Shown here one piece after another: positions 15,559-24,901 of a stretch of 64,000 nucleotides of DNA. Where the stretch lies: the NCBI GenBank assembly GCA_026692845.1, contig JAPLNM010000034.1:62001-126000 (forward strand), given 5' to 3'. This DNA is from Planctomycetota bacterium. Lineage in GTDB: Bacteria; Planctomycetota; Planctomycetia; Pirellulales; Pirellulaceae. How positions within the stretch are numbered: the first letter of the stretch is position 1; every line of letters starts with the position of its first letter. Below the pieces are notes generated by a model. It ran no database searches. It was not told where the DNA came from and was given only the letters and a program-made list of their open reading frames with translations. Both the position numbers and the translations under genes were made by a program.

Positions 15559-16902
15559 CTACGAACTCGGACGAAGCCTCGACGATTTCTCGAGCGCTTC
15601 GTCGATCGATGTGACCTCCACATAGTTCTTACGCAGCGACGGGTTTTTCTGGAACCATGTCGCTACGAGTCCAAGCGACTCGTGAGGCAAAGCGTACTTA
15701 AACTCCACTTGTTGGTCGGCTCGTAGCCATGTCTCAAGGGCCTCCTTCTTCGCGTCGAGGAGCTTCGAATTTTTTGCCGATGTCGTCTTTGCCGATGTCG
15801 TCTTTGCCGATACCGTCTTTGCCGATACCGTTTTTGAAACGGTTCGCTGCGCGATCGCGTACTGAACACCCCCGGATCGCATCAGGTACAAAATACCTTC
15901 TTTGGGAAACCTAGTCCCACCGGCGGTCTGAACCCAGTACACGCTTGGCGGATTGCTCGAAGCCTTCTGCAACTGCTTGAGCTTGCCGTAGAGCCATTTG
16001 AGGATCGCCGAGTCCTCGTGCAAGCGAGCAGCCCGTTCGAATTGAGTCCGCTGGATCGCCAAGTCCATCTGCTGAAGCATCTGAAGATGGATCGTGGAAG
16101 ACTCTCCTCGCATCCAGGCACGTGCCAAGTCCTCTTGAGACTGGTAATCGGTTCGAAGCGAATCGGTCAGGCACGGTGCAAGGCACGTTCCTAATTCTGC
16201 ACGGAGGCAACCGGCTCTTTCCGGAAGGTCAAACAGCGGGAGTTGGTTTGAAAAGAGCATCGGAGTTTTGCTCGAACAATCCCGCAGCAGGAAGTAACGA
16301 TTCAGAATTTCGGCGGCCCGGTAGAGTTTCGTCGATCCGTAAAACGGACCGCGACAGATCGAGGCGCGGGTGTCCCATTGGCGAGTGACGTAGAACGACT
16401 CGGCCGGACCGCGGCCGAGACTCAGGTAAGCCGGTTGGCTGCGATTGGGCATTCCGACGACGTTGAGTGTCGGTTGCCAAGTGCGAATCAAGGCTTGTTC
16501 GCGAAGCAGGGCCGCGAACTCACTGGGCTGAGTTTCCCAAACAATCGCCCGAGCCTGTTTGAGAATATGCCCTGCCTTTTCATCTTTGGCACCTGGCAAG
16601 AAGTAGCTCAAGAGTCGCGAGCGAAGGGCTTTGGATTTGCCGACGTACACCAAGCGCAAGAGGGGATCGAGGATCCCATAGACACCGGGCGTGTACGGAA
16701 CGAATTGCTGGACGAGTCCTTTAAGTTCCTTTTGAATCGAAGCGGAGCTTTTCAAGTCCGTCGCATCGATGCGTGCAAGGCCCGCGGCGCAGGATTGCAG
16801 CGACGGATCGCTCAGCAGGGGATCCGGTCCGAAGTCGACGAACGAATCGGTCCATTTAGCGATCGCTTTGCTATCGGTTTTGCAAGGTTCCAGCGTTTCC
16901 AT
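15559..16902 (-). CDS. GIY-YIG nuclease / UvrC N-terminal-like protein
   Basis: 447 residues. About 65-150 is a GIY-YIG domain of the UvrC type: 'PYTPGVYGILDPLLRLVYVG' then 'KSKALRSRLLSYF' and 'SEFAALLREQALIRTWQPTLN' with the catalytic-type Glu. It continues with 'ICRGPFYGSTKLYRAAEILN' and a Cys cluster (CLRAELGTCLAPC) as in UvrC, then a UVR-like helical segment. It lacks the C-terminal RNase H-like and HhH domains of UvrC, so it cannot make both incisions by itself. It resembles stand-alone Cho/UvrC-N proteins. A low-complexity linker of repeated TVSAK/TTSAK units lies near residue 350. Confidence 0.85.
   Translation of the reverse strand: METLEPCKTDSKAIAKWTDSFVDFGPDPLLSDPSLQSCAAGLARIDATDLKSSASIQKELKGLVQQFVPYTPGVYGILDPLLRLVYVGKSKALRSRLLSYFLPGAKDEKAGHILKQARAIVWETQPSEFAALLREQALIRTWQPTLNVVGMPNRSQPAYLSLGRGPAESFYVTRQWDTRASICRGPFYGSTKLYRAAEILNRYFLLRDCSSKTPMLFSNQLPLFDLPERAGCLRAELGTCLAPCLTDSLRTDYQSQEDLARAWMRGESSTIHLQMLQQMDLAIQRTQFERAARLHEDSAILKWLYGKLKQLQKASSNPPSVYWVQTAGGTRFPKEGILYLMRSGGVQYAIAQRTVSKTVSAKTVSAKTTSAKTTSAKNSKLLDAKKEALETWLRADQQVEFKYALPHESLGLVATWFQKNPSLRKNYVEVTSIDEALEKSSRLRPSS
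15775..15835. repeat. 15-bp in-frame tandem repeat inside the GIY-YIG gene
   Basis: Four units close to TTTGCCGATGTCGTC encode (T/V)SAKT in the minus-strand protein. Period 15 keeps the frame, so copy number could vary without breaking the gene. Confidence 0.85.
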
Positions 16903-17199
16903 GCCTACCTTTCGATGCGAATCTGGGAAAGTCCGAGCGCTCTTAAAATGAAAGGATTGCGAACGAAGAACACCGATCTGAAATCGGGCAACGCGTCGCA
17001 GCCTTCGATGGCTCCATTTCGATTAAAAGTCAGTTATTCTCGCATAGGCATAGGAACCAAGGAGAGCCAACTGGGTTGTAAAGGTCGGCCCGGGCGAGGA
17101 ACGTTCGGCTCGGGACCCTCCATATCAGTCTAGGGATTCTAAGGGATTCTCTAGGTTCAGTGTAAAGGGTAGTGTAAATGGTCTCGTGCACGGCTTGCA

Positions 17200-18030
17200 A
17201 TGACAGGCGATGCAAGAACGTTGGAAGAGCGGTTTGGATGGAAAGCGATTGGGTTTGAAAACCACATGGAGTATTTTGTAACGGAAAGAAATTGCACAGA
17301 AAAACCGCGTCTCTTACCGTTTGCTTTTTTGATGGCCATCGCATGCTTGAGCAGTCTAGGAGTATCGGCTCGATTTTGGTTTGCCGATGGAAGATCGATG
17401 CAGCGCTTGGTGGACTACCAGAGCGTTAAGCACTTGCCTCCGCCAAGCGTCCAGCAGAGTCTCCGTTGCCTGACGGCTTATGTGCATCGGCTCACCGAGC
17501 ATAGCTCGGGTCGGGATTTGGCGATTTGGGAGAATTGGACGCAATGGCTCGTAGGTCAATTCTATTCGCCGATGTTGCGAACGCAGAATCCGCGTTGGAT
17601 CGTATCGGGCGGCAAGGGGGATTGTTCGGAGAGGGCTGCGGTTCTGCAAGACCTTCTTGGGTGCCACGGGATTGAATCGCGTTTTGTGGGGTTAGGAGGG
17701 CACGTGGTGCTCGAAGCCCAGACCGAAACGGGGACTTGGGTATTGGATCCCGATTATGGGATTACGATGGATTTAGGGATTGAGCAACTGCAGCGTCAGG
17801 CACCTGGTCATGTGGCTGCAAAGCTGGTCGGTCATGGAATGACAGGCGCAAGCACGATTGAGTATGAGCGGTTGATACGGACCGAGCAAGACAACATTCA
17901 ATTGGATTGGAATGCGCCGCTGAGTCCGAGGCTAAAGAGGTTGGAGGAATTCTGCGAAATCGCTTTTTGGCTGGTGCCTGCGGTTTCCTGGCTTTTTGTG
18001 GCTTGGAATATTCGTCCATCGCGGGACTAG
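17200..18030 (+). CDS. Membrane-anchored transglutaminase-like protein
   Basis: 276 residues. A transmembrane segment lies at about 38-58 and another at about 250-270 (FWLVPAVSWLFVAW). Between them is a transglutaminase-like core with the triad in order: GDCSE (Cys142), GGHVVLE (His168) and LDPDYG (Asp183). Such proteins are cysteine proteases, amidases or transamidases, usually outside the cytoplasm; the substrate is unknown. The start is uncertain, as ATG 17266 (residue 23) is an alternative that would shorten the cytoplasmic tail. The next gene, an M13 peptidase, starts 160 bp downstream on the same strand. Confidence 0.82.
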   Translation: MTGDARTLEERFGWKAIGFENHMEYFVTERNCTEKPRLLPFAFLMAIACLSSLGVSARFWFADGRSMQRLVDYQSVKHLPPPSVQQSLRCLTAYVHRLTEHSSGRDLAIWENWTQWLVGQFYSPMLRTQNPRWIVSGGKGDCSERAAVLQDLLGCHGIESRFVGLGGHVVLEAQTETGTWVLDPDYGITMDLGIEQLQRQAPGHVAAKLVGHGMTGASTIEYERLIRTEQDNIQLDWNAPLSPRLKRLEEFCEIAFWLVPAVSWLFVAWNIRPSRD

Positions 18031-18189
18031 ACGCGTTGTGCAAGACGATCTGCGATTGGCATCGATTGCAGGGGGCCTTTATTGGGGGGCATCCTGTCGG
18101 TACCATGCAGGCACCTTGGGTTGGTAGCCCGAGGTTATTTGCCCAGCGGTAAAGGCCTGGGGGTAGATGCCTGCAATATTTCCTTGAGG

Positions 18190-20301
18190 ATGGCTATGAG
18201 AAGAACAATCAGATCAAAGCGTACTAGGATTGGGGATTGGATCGCAACAGGCTTGGCCACTACGACAGTGTTGCTCGCTGCGGGCGGTTTGGATGCTTGG
18301 ACATCCCGAGGAATGGCCCAAGACACTGCCGCGGCCGGGGTTGACAAAGCCGGGGTGGTTTCGGGGGTGGAAAAGGAGAATTTCAGCAAAACGCTCAAGG
18401 CTTCCGAGGACTTCTTTCGGTTCGTCAACGAAAACTGGCTAGAGACGACCGACATCCCAGCCGACCAATCCAATTACGGAGCCTTCACCGCATTGGATAT
18501 CGAGACCAAGGGTTCGATTCGCGCGATCATCGAGCAGGCGAGTCGATCGGCAGATGCTTCGGCGGAAGCCAAGCAGGTCGGGAATTTTTACAAGTCGTAC
18601 ATCGACATTGAGGCAAGAAACAAAGCCGGGATAGCCCCGCTGAAGCCTTGGCTCGAGTCCATCGGCACCGTACGAACCCACGAGGATCTCATGCGCGTCG
18701 CAGGAGAGTTGTCGGTCTTGGGTATCCCCAGCTTTTTTGCAGCCGGAGTGGATGTAGACGATCGCCGATCCGACCAGTATGCGGTCTATGTTTACCAAGA
18801 CGGCACGACGTTGCCCGACCGCGACTACTACCTTGAATCGGATCCTGAGTGGATCGCTCGCCGAGAAAAATACGAGAGCTTCATCAAGGACATGCTCGGC
18901 AAAATCGGCTGGGAGAACCCCGAATCCCAAGCCGCAAAGATCCTGCAATTGGAAACCGCTTTTGCGAAAGTTCAGTGGGACAAGGTTTCGCTTAGGGATC
19001 CGATCAAACGCTACAACAAGACCAGCGTTGCAGATTTCGTTTCGAAAACCCAAGGCCTCCAGTGGAGCACGTACGCCCAAGCCGTCGGTTTGGGTCAGAT
19101 CCAAGAACTCATCGTCGGCCAGCCGAGTTTCTTCGAGCAGGCTCAAGAAATCATCGCCCAAACACCACTCGAGGTCCTCAAAGCTTATTTGGCTTTCCAG
19201 ACCATCGATACCTTTGCGCCGGTCATGACCCAAGAACTCGAGAAGTTGCACTTTGATTTCCACAAGACCGTCCTGAGCGGCGTTGAAGAGCAAGAGCCCC
19301 TTTGGCGTCGAGGGGTCGATGCCTGCAATGCGCTTCTAGGCATGCCGGTGGGCAAACTCTACGTCGAGAAGCATTTCTCGCCAAAGGCCAAGGAAAAGAT
19401 GAATGAGCTTGTCGGGAACTTGCTCAAAGCCTTCGAAAAGCGGATCGACTCCTTGGAATGGATGGGCAATGGCACCAAGGCGCAGGCCAAAGAGAAGCTC
19501 AAGCTATTTACCCCCAAGATCGGTTATCCAGACAAGTGGAAGGACTATTCCTCGGTCCGGATCGATCCGACGGATGTCGTAAGCAACATCGCTCGTTTGG
19601 CCAAATTTGAGCATTTCTATGCGCTCAATAAGCTTGGTAAACCCATCGACAAGACCGAGTGGTTTATGCCCCCTCAGACCGTCAATGCGTACTACAACCC
19701 CTCGATGAACGAGATCGTATTCCCGGCGGCGATTCTCCAACCGCCATTCTTCAACCTCCAAGCCGACGATGCGATCAACTACGGCGGAATCGGCGCGGTC
19801 ATCGGCCACGAGATCAGCCACGGCTTTGATGATTCGGGAAGCAAATACGATGGGCGAGGAAACCTCAGAAACTGGTGGACCCAGAACGATGAGACCGAGT
19901 TTGTCAAACGATCCGAACAACTCATCAAGCAATACGATCTGTACCAACCTTTGCCCGGGGTCAACCTCAATGGAAAATTCACACTCGGTGAAAACATCGG
20001 AGATCTAGGAGGTCTGAGCGTGGCTTATACGGCCTACAAGCTGTCGCTGGGCGATCAGAAATCGCCTCTGATGGATGGTTTTACCGGCGAGCAGCGGTTC
20101 TTCATCGGATGGGGGCAAGTCTGGCGTCGCAAGTATCGCGAGGCCGAGATGCGAAAACGGATCAAAACCGACCCGCACTCGCCGAGCCAGTACCGATGCA
20201 ATGGAATCGTTTCGAACCTCGATGCTTATTACGAGGCATTCGGCGTCGAGCCCGGTAGCCCGATGTTTATCGAGCCTAGCAAGCGTGTTCGGATTTGGTA
20301 G
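18190..20301 (+). CDS. M13 family (neprilysin/PepO-type) zinc metallopeptidase
   Basis: About 703 residues from ATG 18190. The frame is open upstream, but this ATG follows TTGAGG and begins a Lys/Arg-rich signal peptide with a hydrophobic ATGLATTTVLLAAGG core and a GMAQD cleavage region. The zinc site is HEISH (residues 540-544) with ENIGD at 601-605 giving the third ligand Glu601 and the Asp. Substrate-binding NAYYNPSMNEIVFPA precedes it, and the chain ends in VRIW in place of the usual CRxW. Mature M13 enzymes cleave peptides outside the cytoplasm. Length and domain order are normal. It is convergent with the desaturase (33 bp gap). Confidence 0.94.
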   Translation: MAMRRTIRSKRTRIGDWIATGLATTTVLLAAGGLDAWTSRGMAQDTAAAGVDKAGVVSGVEKENFSKTLKASEDFFRFVNENWLETTDIPADQSNYGAFTALDIETKGSIRAIIEQASRSADASAEAKQVGNFYKSYIDIEARNKAGIAPLKPWLESIGTVRTHEDLMRVAGELSVLGIPSFFAAGVDVDDRRSDQYAVYVYQDGTTLPDRDYYLESDPEWIARREKYESFIKDMLGKIGWENPESQAAKILQLETAFAKVQWDKVSLRDPIKRYNKTSVADFVSKTQGLQWSTYAQAVGLGQIQELIVGQPSFFEQAQEIIAQTPLEVLKAYLAFQTIDTFAPVMTQELEKLHFDFHKTVLSGVEEQEPLWRRGVDACNALLGMPVGKLYVEKHFSPKAKEKMNELVGNLLKAFEKRIDSLEWMGNGTKAQAKEKLKLFTPKIGYPDKWKDYSSVRIDPTDVVSNIARLAKFEHFYALNKLGKPIDKTEWFMPPQTVNAYYNPSMNEIVFPAAILQPPFFNLQADDAINYGGIGAVIGHEISHGFDDSGSKYDGRGNLRNWWTQNDETEFVKRSEQLIKQYDLYQPLPGVNLNGKFTLGENIGDLGGLSVAYTAYKLSLGDQKSPLMDGFTGEQRFFIGWGQVWRRKYREAEMRKRIKTDPHSPSQYRCNGIVSNLDAYYEAFGVEPGSPMFIEPSKRVRIW

Positions 20302-20334
20302 TCGACTAAGGCCCGTTAACCAAGGACCGTCGTA

Positions 20335-21534
20335 TTAAGCTGCCTCGGCCGAGTCGCTAGATCTTTGGTCAAGCTTGCCCGAATGGGAGCTTGGCCAACT
20401 ACGGCTCGCAGCGGGGGAATAAGGGTCGATTCGGCCAGCGACTTTCGATTTGCGAGCCACTTCGGCACTTCGCTGCCAGAGTTCAGTGATCTCTCCGAGG
20501 AGACTCCGTTTGGCGGTCTCGCGGAAAATGCTGTTTGGAGGGAGCTCGGCCATGAGCCGTCGATGAGCGATCCCTAGATTGTGGTAGGGCAGGGAAGGGA
20601 ACAGGTGATGCGTCGCATGGTATCGCGTTCCGGTCGGTCCCCATAGCTCGGTGATCCACCGGCGGTACGGGTAGTCGCACGAGTCGAGCAGTTGCTCCTC
20701 GAAGGTCAGTTCCGAGCCCGGTCCGGTCCATCGATGGGCCCCGAGGGTTCGGAGGTTGTTCATGAAAATCATTCCGATGCTCACTCCGTAGGCATGAATC
20801 CAGAGAGGGTCGAGCCAAGTTTTGGCAACAAGCGGAGCGTGCGCGATGAGTCCCAAGCAGACCAGAAAACAAGCGATTTCCTGAAGGATCATGATCCTGT
20901 AGACCCGTCGGCTCGCTTCGGGTCTTTCGTACAAGACGTCCATAACCATCGTCGAGGCATGCGTAAAAGTCCATTTCCTCACCGACGGAAACAGCCAGCA
21001 AATCGGCGATAGGATTCCGAAACGAACGACCCCTGCCAGTGGGGTGACCAACACTCCGAGCATATATAGAACGATCGCTCTTGGGGGTTGGTGGCTGAGA
21101 CTCAGGTATTCGCCGTCTTGGTCGGTACCGTAGGATTTTCGGCGATGGTGATCGATATGAGGGTAGTAGGTAAAGGATGGGATCAAAAACGGGATACCGC
21201 ACAGGAGGTTCCACGCCACGCGGAAGGCGACCCAGCCATCGCGGGGTAGGTGGACCAATTCGTGCGTGAACATCGCCGATCGCAGAAACAGCAAGATCGT
21301 CGATGTAAAAAGCAGGGCTTTGAGCCCCAACCACAACGCCACCGATTCGCCAGCCAAGCGGCTCGGAGCAAAAATCATGGCCGAAAAGCACAGGTGCCCG
21401 GCCAGGACCGAAATAAGGAAATCCGTCCAGTAAATTTTTGGATTCGGTGAGTGCAGATGATCTCCGACAATCTGCCGGGCCTGCTTCATCGAAAAACGTT
21501 TGGATTCAATCGATATTTCGTCCATGGTAAGCAC
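20335..21534 (-). CDS. Fatty acid desaturase, membrane di-iron type
   Basis: 399 residues with several hydrophobic spans. The three histidine boxes that bind the di-iron centre are present: HELVH (91-95), HIDHH (126-130) and HATHH near residue 310. The family inserts double bonds into, or hydroxylates, acyl chains in the inner membrane using oxygen and an electron donor. The C-terminal 60 residues are polar and Ser/Ala-rich. Closest function may be acyl-lipid desaturation, but related carotenoid and hydrocarbon enzymes share the boxes. No electron-transfer partner is adjacent. Confidence 0.9.
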   Translation of the reverse strand: MLTMDEISIESKRFSMKQARQIVGDHLHSPNPKIYWTDFLISVLAGHLCFSAMIFAPSRLAGESVALWLGLKALLFTSTILLFLRSAMFTHELVHLPRDGWVAFRVAWNLLCGIPFLIPSFTYYPHIDHHRRKSYGTDQDGEYLSLSHQPPRAIVLYMLGVLVTPLAGVVRFGILSPICWLFPSVRKWTFTHASTMVMDVLYERPEASRRVYRIMILQEIACFLVCLGLIAHAPLVAKTWLDPLWIHAYGVSIGMIFMNNLRTLGAHRWTGPGSELTFEEQLLDSCDYPYRRWITELWGPTGTRYHATHHLFPSLPYHNLGIAHRRLMAELPPNSIFRETAKRSLLGEITELWQRSAEVARKSKVAGRIDPYSPAASRSWPSSHSGKLDQRSSDSAEAA

Positions 21535-22179
21535 TCGCGAAATGCGTTTTGAAGCTTGTGAAACCGTTAGATTCGTTTTTCGGTCCTACAAATACGATTC
21601 TTGATTGCAGTCGGTCAACAGGCACAAACACCGCATAGCACCCAAAGGTAAAAACGCTACCGTTTACCTAAATTAACGACAAAACCCCTCTCTTTTCTGG
21701 ACGATTGGTTTTCTGGCCCATTGGACAAATAGGCCATTGGACAAATAGGCCATTGGACAAATAGGGGAATCGGCCAGTTGGCCCCGTGTCGATCCTTTCA
21801 TCCAAAGAGCCATTCCAGACGAGACGCCCCAAAAGAGACAATGACAATAATGAACATAATGACAATAGAGAGCAAAAACCGCATCGCGAACTCGCGGATC
21901 GCCCCTGGAGATGGACTCAAAGCAGCCGAGTCATAGACCGATAGGCTAAAAACGACCGATTTAGGGGACTTCGAGTAAGAAAAAACCGTGCCAAAGGGCC
22001 GATTAACCCTTGCAGGAACCCCAAGGTCTTCGTTAAACTTCCAGGCCCGAAGGATCCATTGGTGTGGATCGCACCGGCTGGTATTGCAGGGCACTAAAAA
22101 TCCAGGGCACTGAAAAGACCAGCACGGGGATAGTTTTCGTTGAAAACCTTTCCAGGCTATGGTTTAGGAGTAGGCAAGT
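21535..22179. other. Long leader region before the ribosomal protein cluster
   Basis: No convincing gene lies here. The region must hold the promoter(s) for rpsM and, on the other strand, the desaturase. It includes a 16-bp tandem repeat (21715-21763). A 28-codon hydrophobic minus-strand frame (21798-21884) has no ribosome binding site. Confidence 0.5.
21715..21763. repeat. 16-bp tandem repeat, three units
   Basis: GGCCATTGGACAAATA occurs at 21732-21747 and 21748-21763, preceded by a copy with one extra C at 21715-21731. Confidence 0.92.
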
Positions 22180-22563
22180 ATGCCGCGTCTTCTTGGTGTT
22201 GACATTCCAAACGACAAACAAGTCATCTACTCGCTTCAGTATCTTTATGGAGTTGGTCCATCGATAGCAAGGGAAGCGTGCGTTAAGACCAAGATTGATC
22301 CGGCCAAAAAGGCGCGTGAGTTGGACGAGGATGAGCTGAGCCGTTTGGCAAGCTTGCTCGAACGCGACTACACCGTCGAGGGTCCGCTTCGAAGACAAGT
22401 AGGTCAGTCGATCCATCGATTGCGAGAAATCAAGTGCTACCGCGGGATGAGGCACAAGCTTGGTCTGCCCGTGCGAGGTCAGCGAACACGGACCAATGCT
22501 CGGACTCGAAAGGGTCCTCGCAAGACGGTTGCAGGAAAGAAGGGGGTCAAGGACCTTCGCTAG
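22180..22563 (+). CDS. rpsM: 30S ribosomal protein S13
   Basis: 127 residues of unmistakable S13: 'MPRLLGVDIPNDKQVIYSL' start, helix-two-turn-helix with 'YGVGPSIARE', 'LRREIK'-type segment here as 'IHRLREIKCYRGMRHKLGLP', and the 'RGQRTRTNARTRKGP' basic tail that reaches tRNA. It binds 16S rRNA in the 30S head and contacts S19 and the P-site tRNA. It opens the alpha-operon-type cluster rpsM-rpsK-rpoA-rplQ. A 139-bp gap before rpsK is longer than usual. No rpmJ or infA stands directly upstream in the given sequence. Confidence 0.98.
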   Translation: MPRLLGVDIPNDKQVIYSLQYLYGVGPSIAREACVKTKIDPAKKARELDEDELSRLASLLERDYTVEGPLRRQVGQSIHRLREIKCYRGMRHKLGLPVRGQRTRTNARTRKGPRKTVAGKKGVKDLR

Positions 22564-22702
22564 TTTGGACTCTTCAGAGCGAGTCTTAAGAGTCGCTTCG
22601 AAGTCGGCTTCAGTGCATGGATTGTCAAACGGGCCGCCGCAGGCAAGGCCCGTTGCCTCCTAGAAATTCCAGATCGAGATTTTGGTTTAATTTTTTGAGA
22701 TT

Positions 22703-23107
22703 ATGGCAAAGCAACAAGCAAATAAAGATTCAGCGAACAAGCGTCGCAAGGTTCGCCGCAACGTCACCTCGGCGATCGCTTTCATCAAAGCCACCTTCAA
22801 CAATACCCATGTGACGATCACCGATACACGTGGCGACACGTTGTGCTGGGCCAGCGCAGGGACCTGCAATTTCAAGGGATCTCGCAAGAGCACCCCGTTT
22901 GCCGGACAGATGGCTGCCCAACAAGCGGCTGAAAAGGCTGCCAAGTTTGGAGTCAAGGAGATCGAGGTCAGGGTCAAAGGTCCTGGATCCGGTCGAGAGT
23001 CGGCCATCACCGCTTTGCAAGCTGCCGGTATCACCGTCAAGCAGATTGAAGACACGACACCAATCCCCCACAACGGATGCCGCCCTCGCAAGCGAAGGCG
23101 AGTCTAG
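22703..23107 (+). CDS. rpsK: 30S ribosomal protein S11
   Basis: 134 residues. A Lys/Arg-rich N-terminus leads into the S11 core '[20 protein letters not shown]' and '[20 protein letters not shown]', then '[20 protein letters not shown]' and the conserved end '[18 protein letters not shown]'. S11 lies on the 30S platform near the E site and mRNA exit. The downstream gene is rpoA, without rpsD (S4) in between, in contrast to the order in many bacteria. Confidence 0.98.
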   Translation: MAKQQANKDSANKRRKVRRNVTSAIAFIKATFNNTHVTITDTRGDTLCWASAGTCNFKGSRKSTPFAGQMAAQQAAEKAAKFGVKEIEVRVKGPGSGRESAITALQAAGITVKQIEDTTPIPHNGCRPRKRRRV

Positions 23108-23158
23108 TTCATTTCGTTGGATCGGGGTTTAGAACAATTCATTTTCGGAGAATCAATC

Positions 23159-24145
23159 ATGCACGTTAGATGGCGAGGTCTGGAACTTCCTAGCCAAGTC
23201 AATGTTGAGCGTTCTACGCTCAGCTCGACTTACGGCAAGTTCACCGCAGAACCGTTTGAACGGGGCTTCGGCGCAACAATCGGTAACAGCTTACGACGTG
23301 TGCTCTTGTCGAGCCTTGAAGGCAGTGCGATCACGCAGATCAAGATCCGCGGTGCTCAACACGAATTCAGTTCGATACCCAACATTCTCGAAGATGTCAC
23401 GGAGATCGTTCTGAACGTAAAATCGCTTGTGGTCAAAAACCACAGCGACAATACCCGTGTTTTGACGGTCGTTCGGTCCAAAGCCGGTCCGATTACCGGT
23501 GCCGATGTCCAAACAGACTCGGACGTTGAGATCATCAATCATGACCACGTGATCGCAACCCTCACGGGCGATACCGAATTCATGATGGAAATGGTCGTCG
23601 AGAACGGACGTGGGTACCTACCGGCTTCCGAACAAAACACCGGGGAACACGAAATCGGTATCATCCCTGTCGATGCAGCGTTCAGCCCTGTGGTACGTGT
23701 GCGTTACACCGTCGAGGAAACCCGCGTCGGCCAAAAAACCAACTACGACCGCTTGGTCATCGAAATCTGGACCGATGGCTCGCTCCAACCGGAACTTGCC
23801 ATGGTCGAAGGTGCGAAAATCCTCCGTAAACACCTCAATCCCTTCGTTCAATCCGGCGAACTTGGGCGACAGGTCCATGCAGTCGCCCGCGGTGGTCCCG
23901 GCAGTGCCGAAGCTCAACTCGAATCCAAGCTCAACACCCTGGTTTCGGATCTTAAACTCTCGGTGCGAGCCAATAATTGTCTCGAGAGCGAAGGAATTCG
24001 CTACGTGCGTGACCTCGTTCAGCGTACCGAGGATCAATTGCTCGAAGTTAGAAATTTCGGTGAAACGACCCTCACCGAAGTCCGAGAAAAGCTTACGATT
24101 CTAGGTCTCCATCTGGGAATGCGAGTTCCCTCGTCGATGCGATAG
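23159..24145 (+). CDS. rpoA: DNA-directed RNA polymerase subunit alpha
   Basis: 328 residues. The start is ATG 23159 ([11 protein letters not shown]), preceded by a CGGAG ribosome binding site; an upstream ATG in the same frame lacks family similarity. The N-terminal domain has '[20 protein letters not shown]' and '[16 protein letters not shown]', needed for dimerisation and beta/beta' assembly. The C-terminal domain, about 255-320, has '[12 protein letters not shown]'-like text as '[20 protein letters not shown]' and '[14 protein letters not shown]', which contacts UP elements and activators. Length and domain order are normal. Confidence 0.98.
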   Translation: MHVRWRGLELPSQVNVERSTLSSTYGKFTAEPFERGFGATIGNSLRRVLLSSLEGSAITQIKIRGAQHEFSSIPNILEDVTEIVLNVKSLVVKNHSDNTRVLTVVRSKAGPITGADVQTDSDVEIINHDHVIATLTGDTEFMMEMVVENGRGYLPASEQNTGEHEIGIIPVDAAFSPVVRVRYTVEETRVGQKTNYDRLVIEIWTDGSLQPELAMVEGAKILRKHLNPFVQSGELGRQVHAVARGGPGSAEAQLESKLNTLVSDLKLSVRANNCLESEGIRYVRDLVQRTEDQLLEVRNFGETTLTEVREKLTILGLHLGMRVPSSMR

Positions 24146-24232
24146 TCCTGTTCCTATTCCCAGCTTGCCCCTCGAGGCGAGCTCCAGACATTCAACACCA
24201 ACCGCAACCTCCGAGCAAGCTGAGATCCGATC

Positions 24233-24799
24233 ATGAGGCACTTAAGGAAAGGCCGAGTTTTAGGCCGCAGCCCTTCGCACCGAAAAGCGCTGTTTAGCAA
24301 CCTAGCATCCGCTATCTTTTTGACTGAACGCGAATACGGCGAACTAGAAGCTAACAAGCCCAAGGTTCCTGGACGAATCATCACGACGATCGAAAAGGCC
24401 AAGGAAATTCGCCCGATCGTTGAGAAGTGCATCACGATCGCCAAGAAGGGCTTGGCCGCAGAGGCAGCCTCGCTAGAGTTCGCTACCACCGCAGAACGCG
24501 GTTCGGACGCTTGGAAAGCTTGGCGAAAAAGCGAAGCTTGGCAAAAGTGGTGCGATGCCAGATCCCCTGGAGTCACCGCCCGCCGACGTGTCTTGTCGAT
24601 GATCAAGGACAAGACAGCCGTACGCGTGCTTTTCGAAAAGGTCGCTCCAAAGTTTACTGATCGAAATGGGGGTTACACGAGAATCCTTCGTCTCGCTAAG
24701 CCACGCGTCGGAGATGCCGGAACCCGTGCTATCCTCGAATTCGTAGGCAAGAACGATCGCATCAAAGAAAAGGCTCAAAAGCCATCTTTCGGAGAATAA
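24233..24799 (+). CDS. rplQ: 50S ribosomal protein L17
   Basis: 188 residues, longer than the 115-130 typical of L17. The N-terminus is canonical: 'MRHLRKGRVLGRSPSHRKAL' then 'NLASAIFLTEREYGELEANK' and 'GRIITTIEKAKEIRP'. The C-terminal half has 'FEKVAPKFTDRNGGYTRILR' and 'RVGDAGTRAILEFVG'. An insert of about 60 residues in the middle (around 'AAEAASLEFATTAERGSDAW') accounts for the extra length. L17 sits near the exit tunnel. It ends the cluster, with a good terminator 45 bp after the stop. Confidence 0.96.
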   Translation: MRHLRKGRVLGRSPSHRKALFSNLASAIFLTEREYGELEANKPKVPGRIITTIEKAKEIRPIVEKCITIAKKGLAAEAASLEFATTAERGSDAWKAWRKSEAWQKWCDARSPGVTARRRVLSMIKDKTAVRVLFEKVAPKFTDRNGGYTRILRLAKPRVGDAGTRAILEFVGKNDRIKEKAQKPSFGE

Positions 24800-24844
24800 A
24801 CCCGGGCTTCTGCGGTTTTCGATGTAACGATAAACAAGTCACAC

Positions 24845-24875
24845 GGCTGGCGGTTATTTTCCGTCAGCCTTTTTT
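24845..24875 (+). terminator. Rho-independent terminator after rplQ
   Basis: GGCTGGCGG pairs with CCGTCAGCC (9 bp, one G-U) around a 7-nt loop, followed by six T. It separates the ribosomal cluster from metH. Confidence 0.85.
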
Positions 24876-24901
24876 CTTAGAATAATTTGGCCACTGCGAA
24901 A

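Noticed and set aside
21798-21884. 28-codon hydrophobic minus-strand ORF (MRFLLSIVIMFIIVIVSFG...)
   Set aside because: It has the look of a membrane peptide but no ribosome binding site, neighbour or repeat support; kept only as a note.
24800-24901. Cobalamin riboswitch before metH
   Set aside because: Only about 100 bp are available, mostly taken by the rplQ terminator, and no B12-box text was seen.
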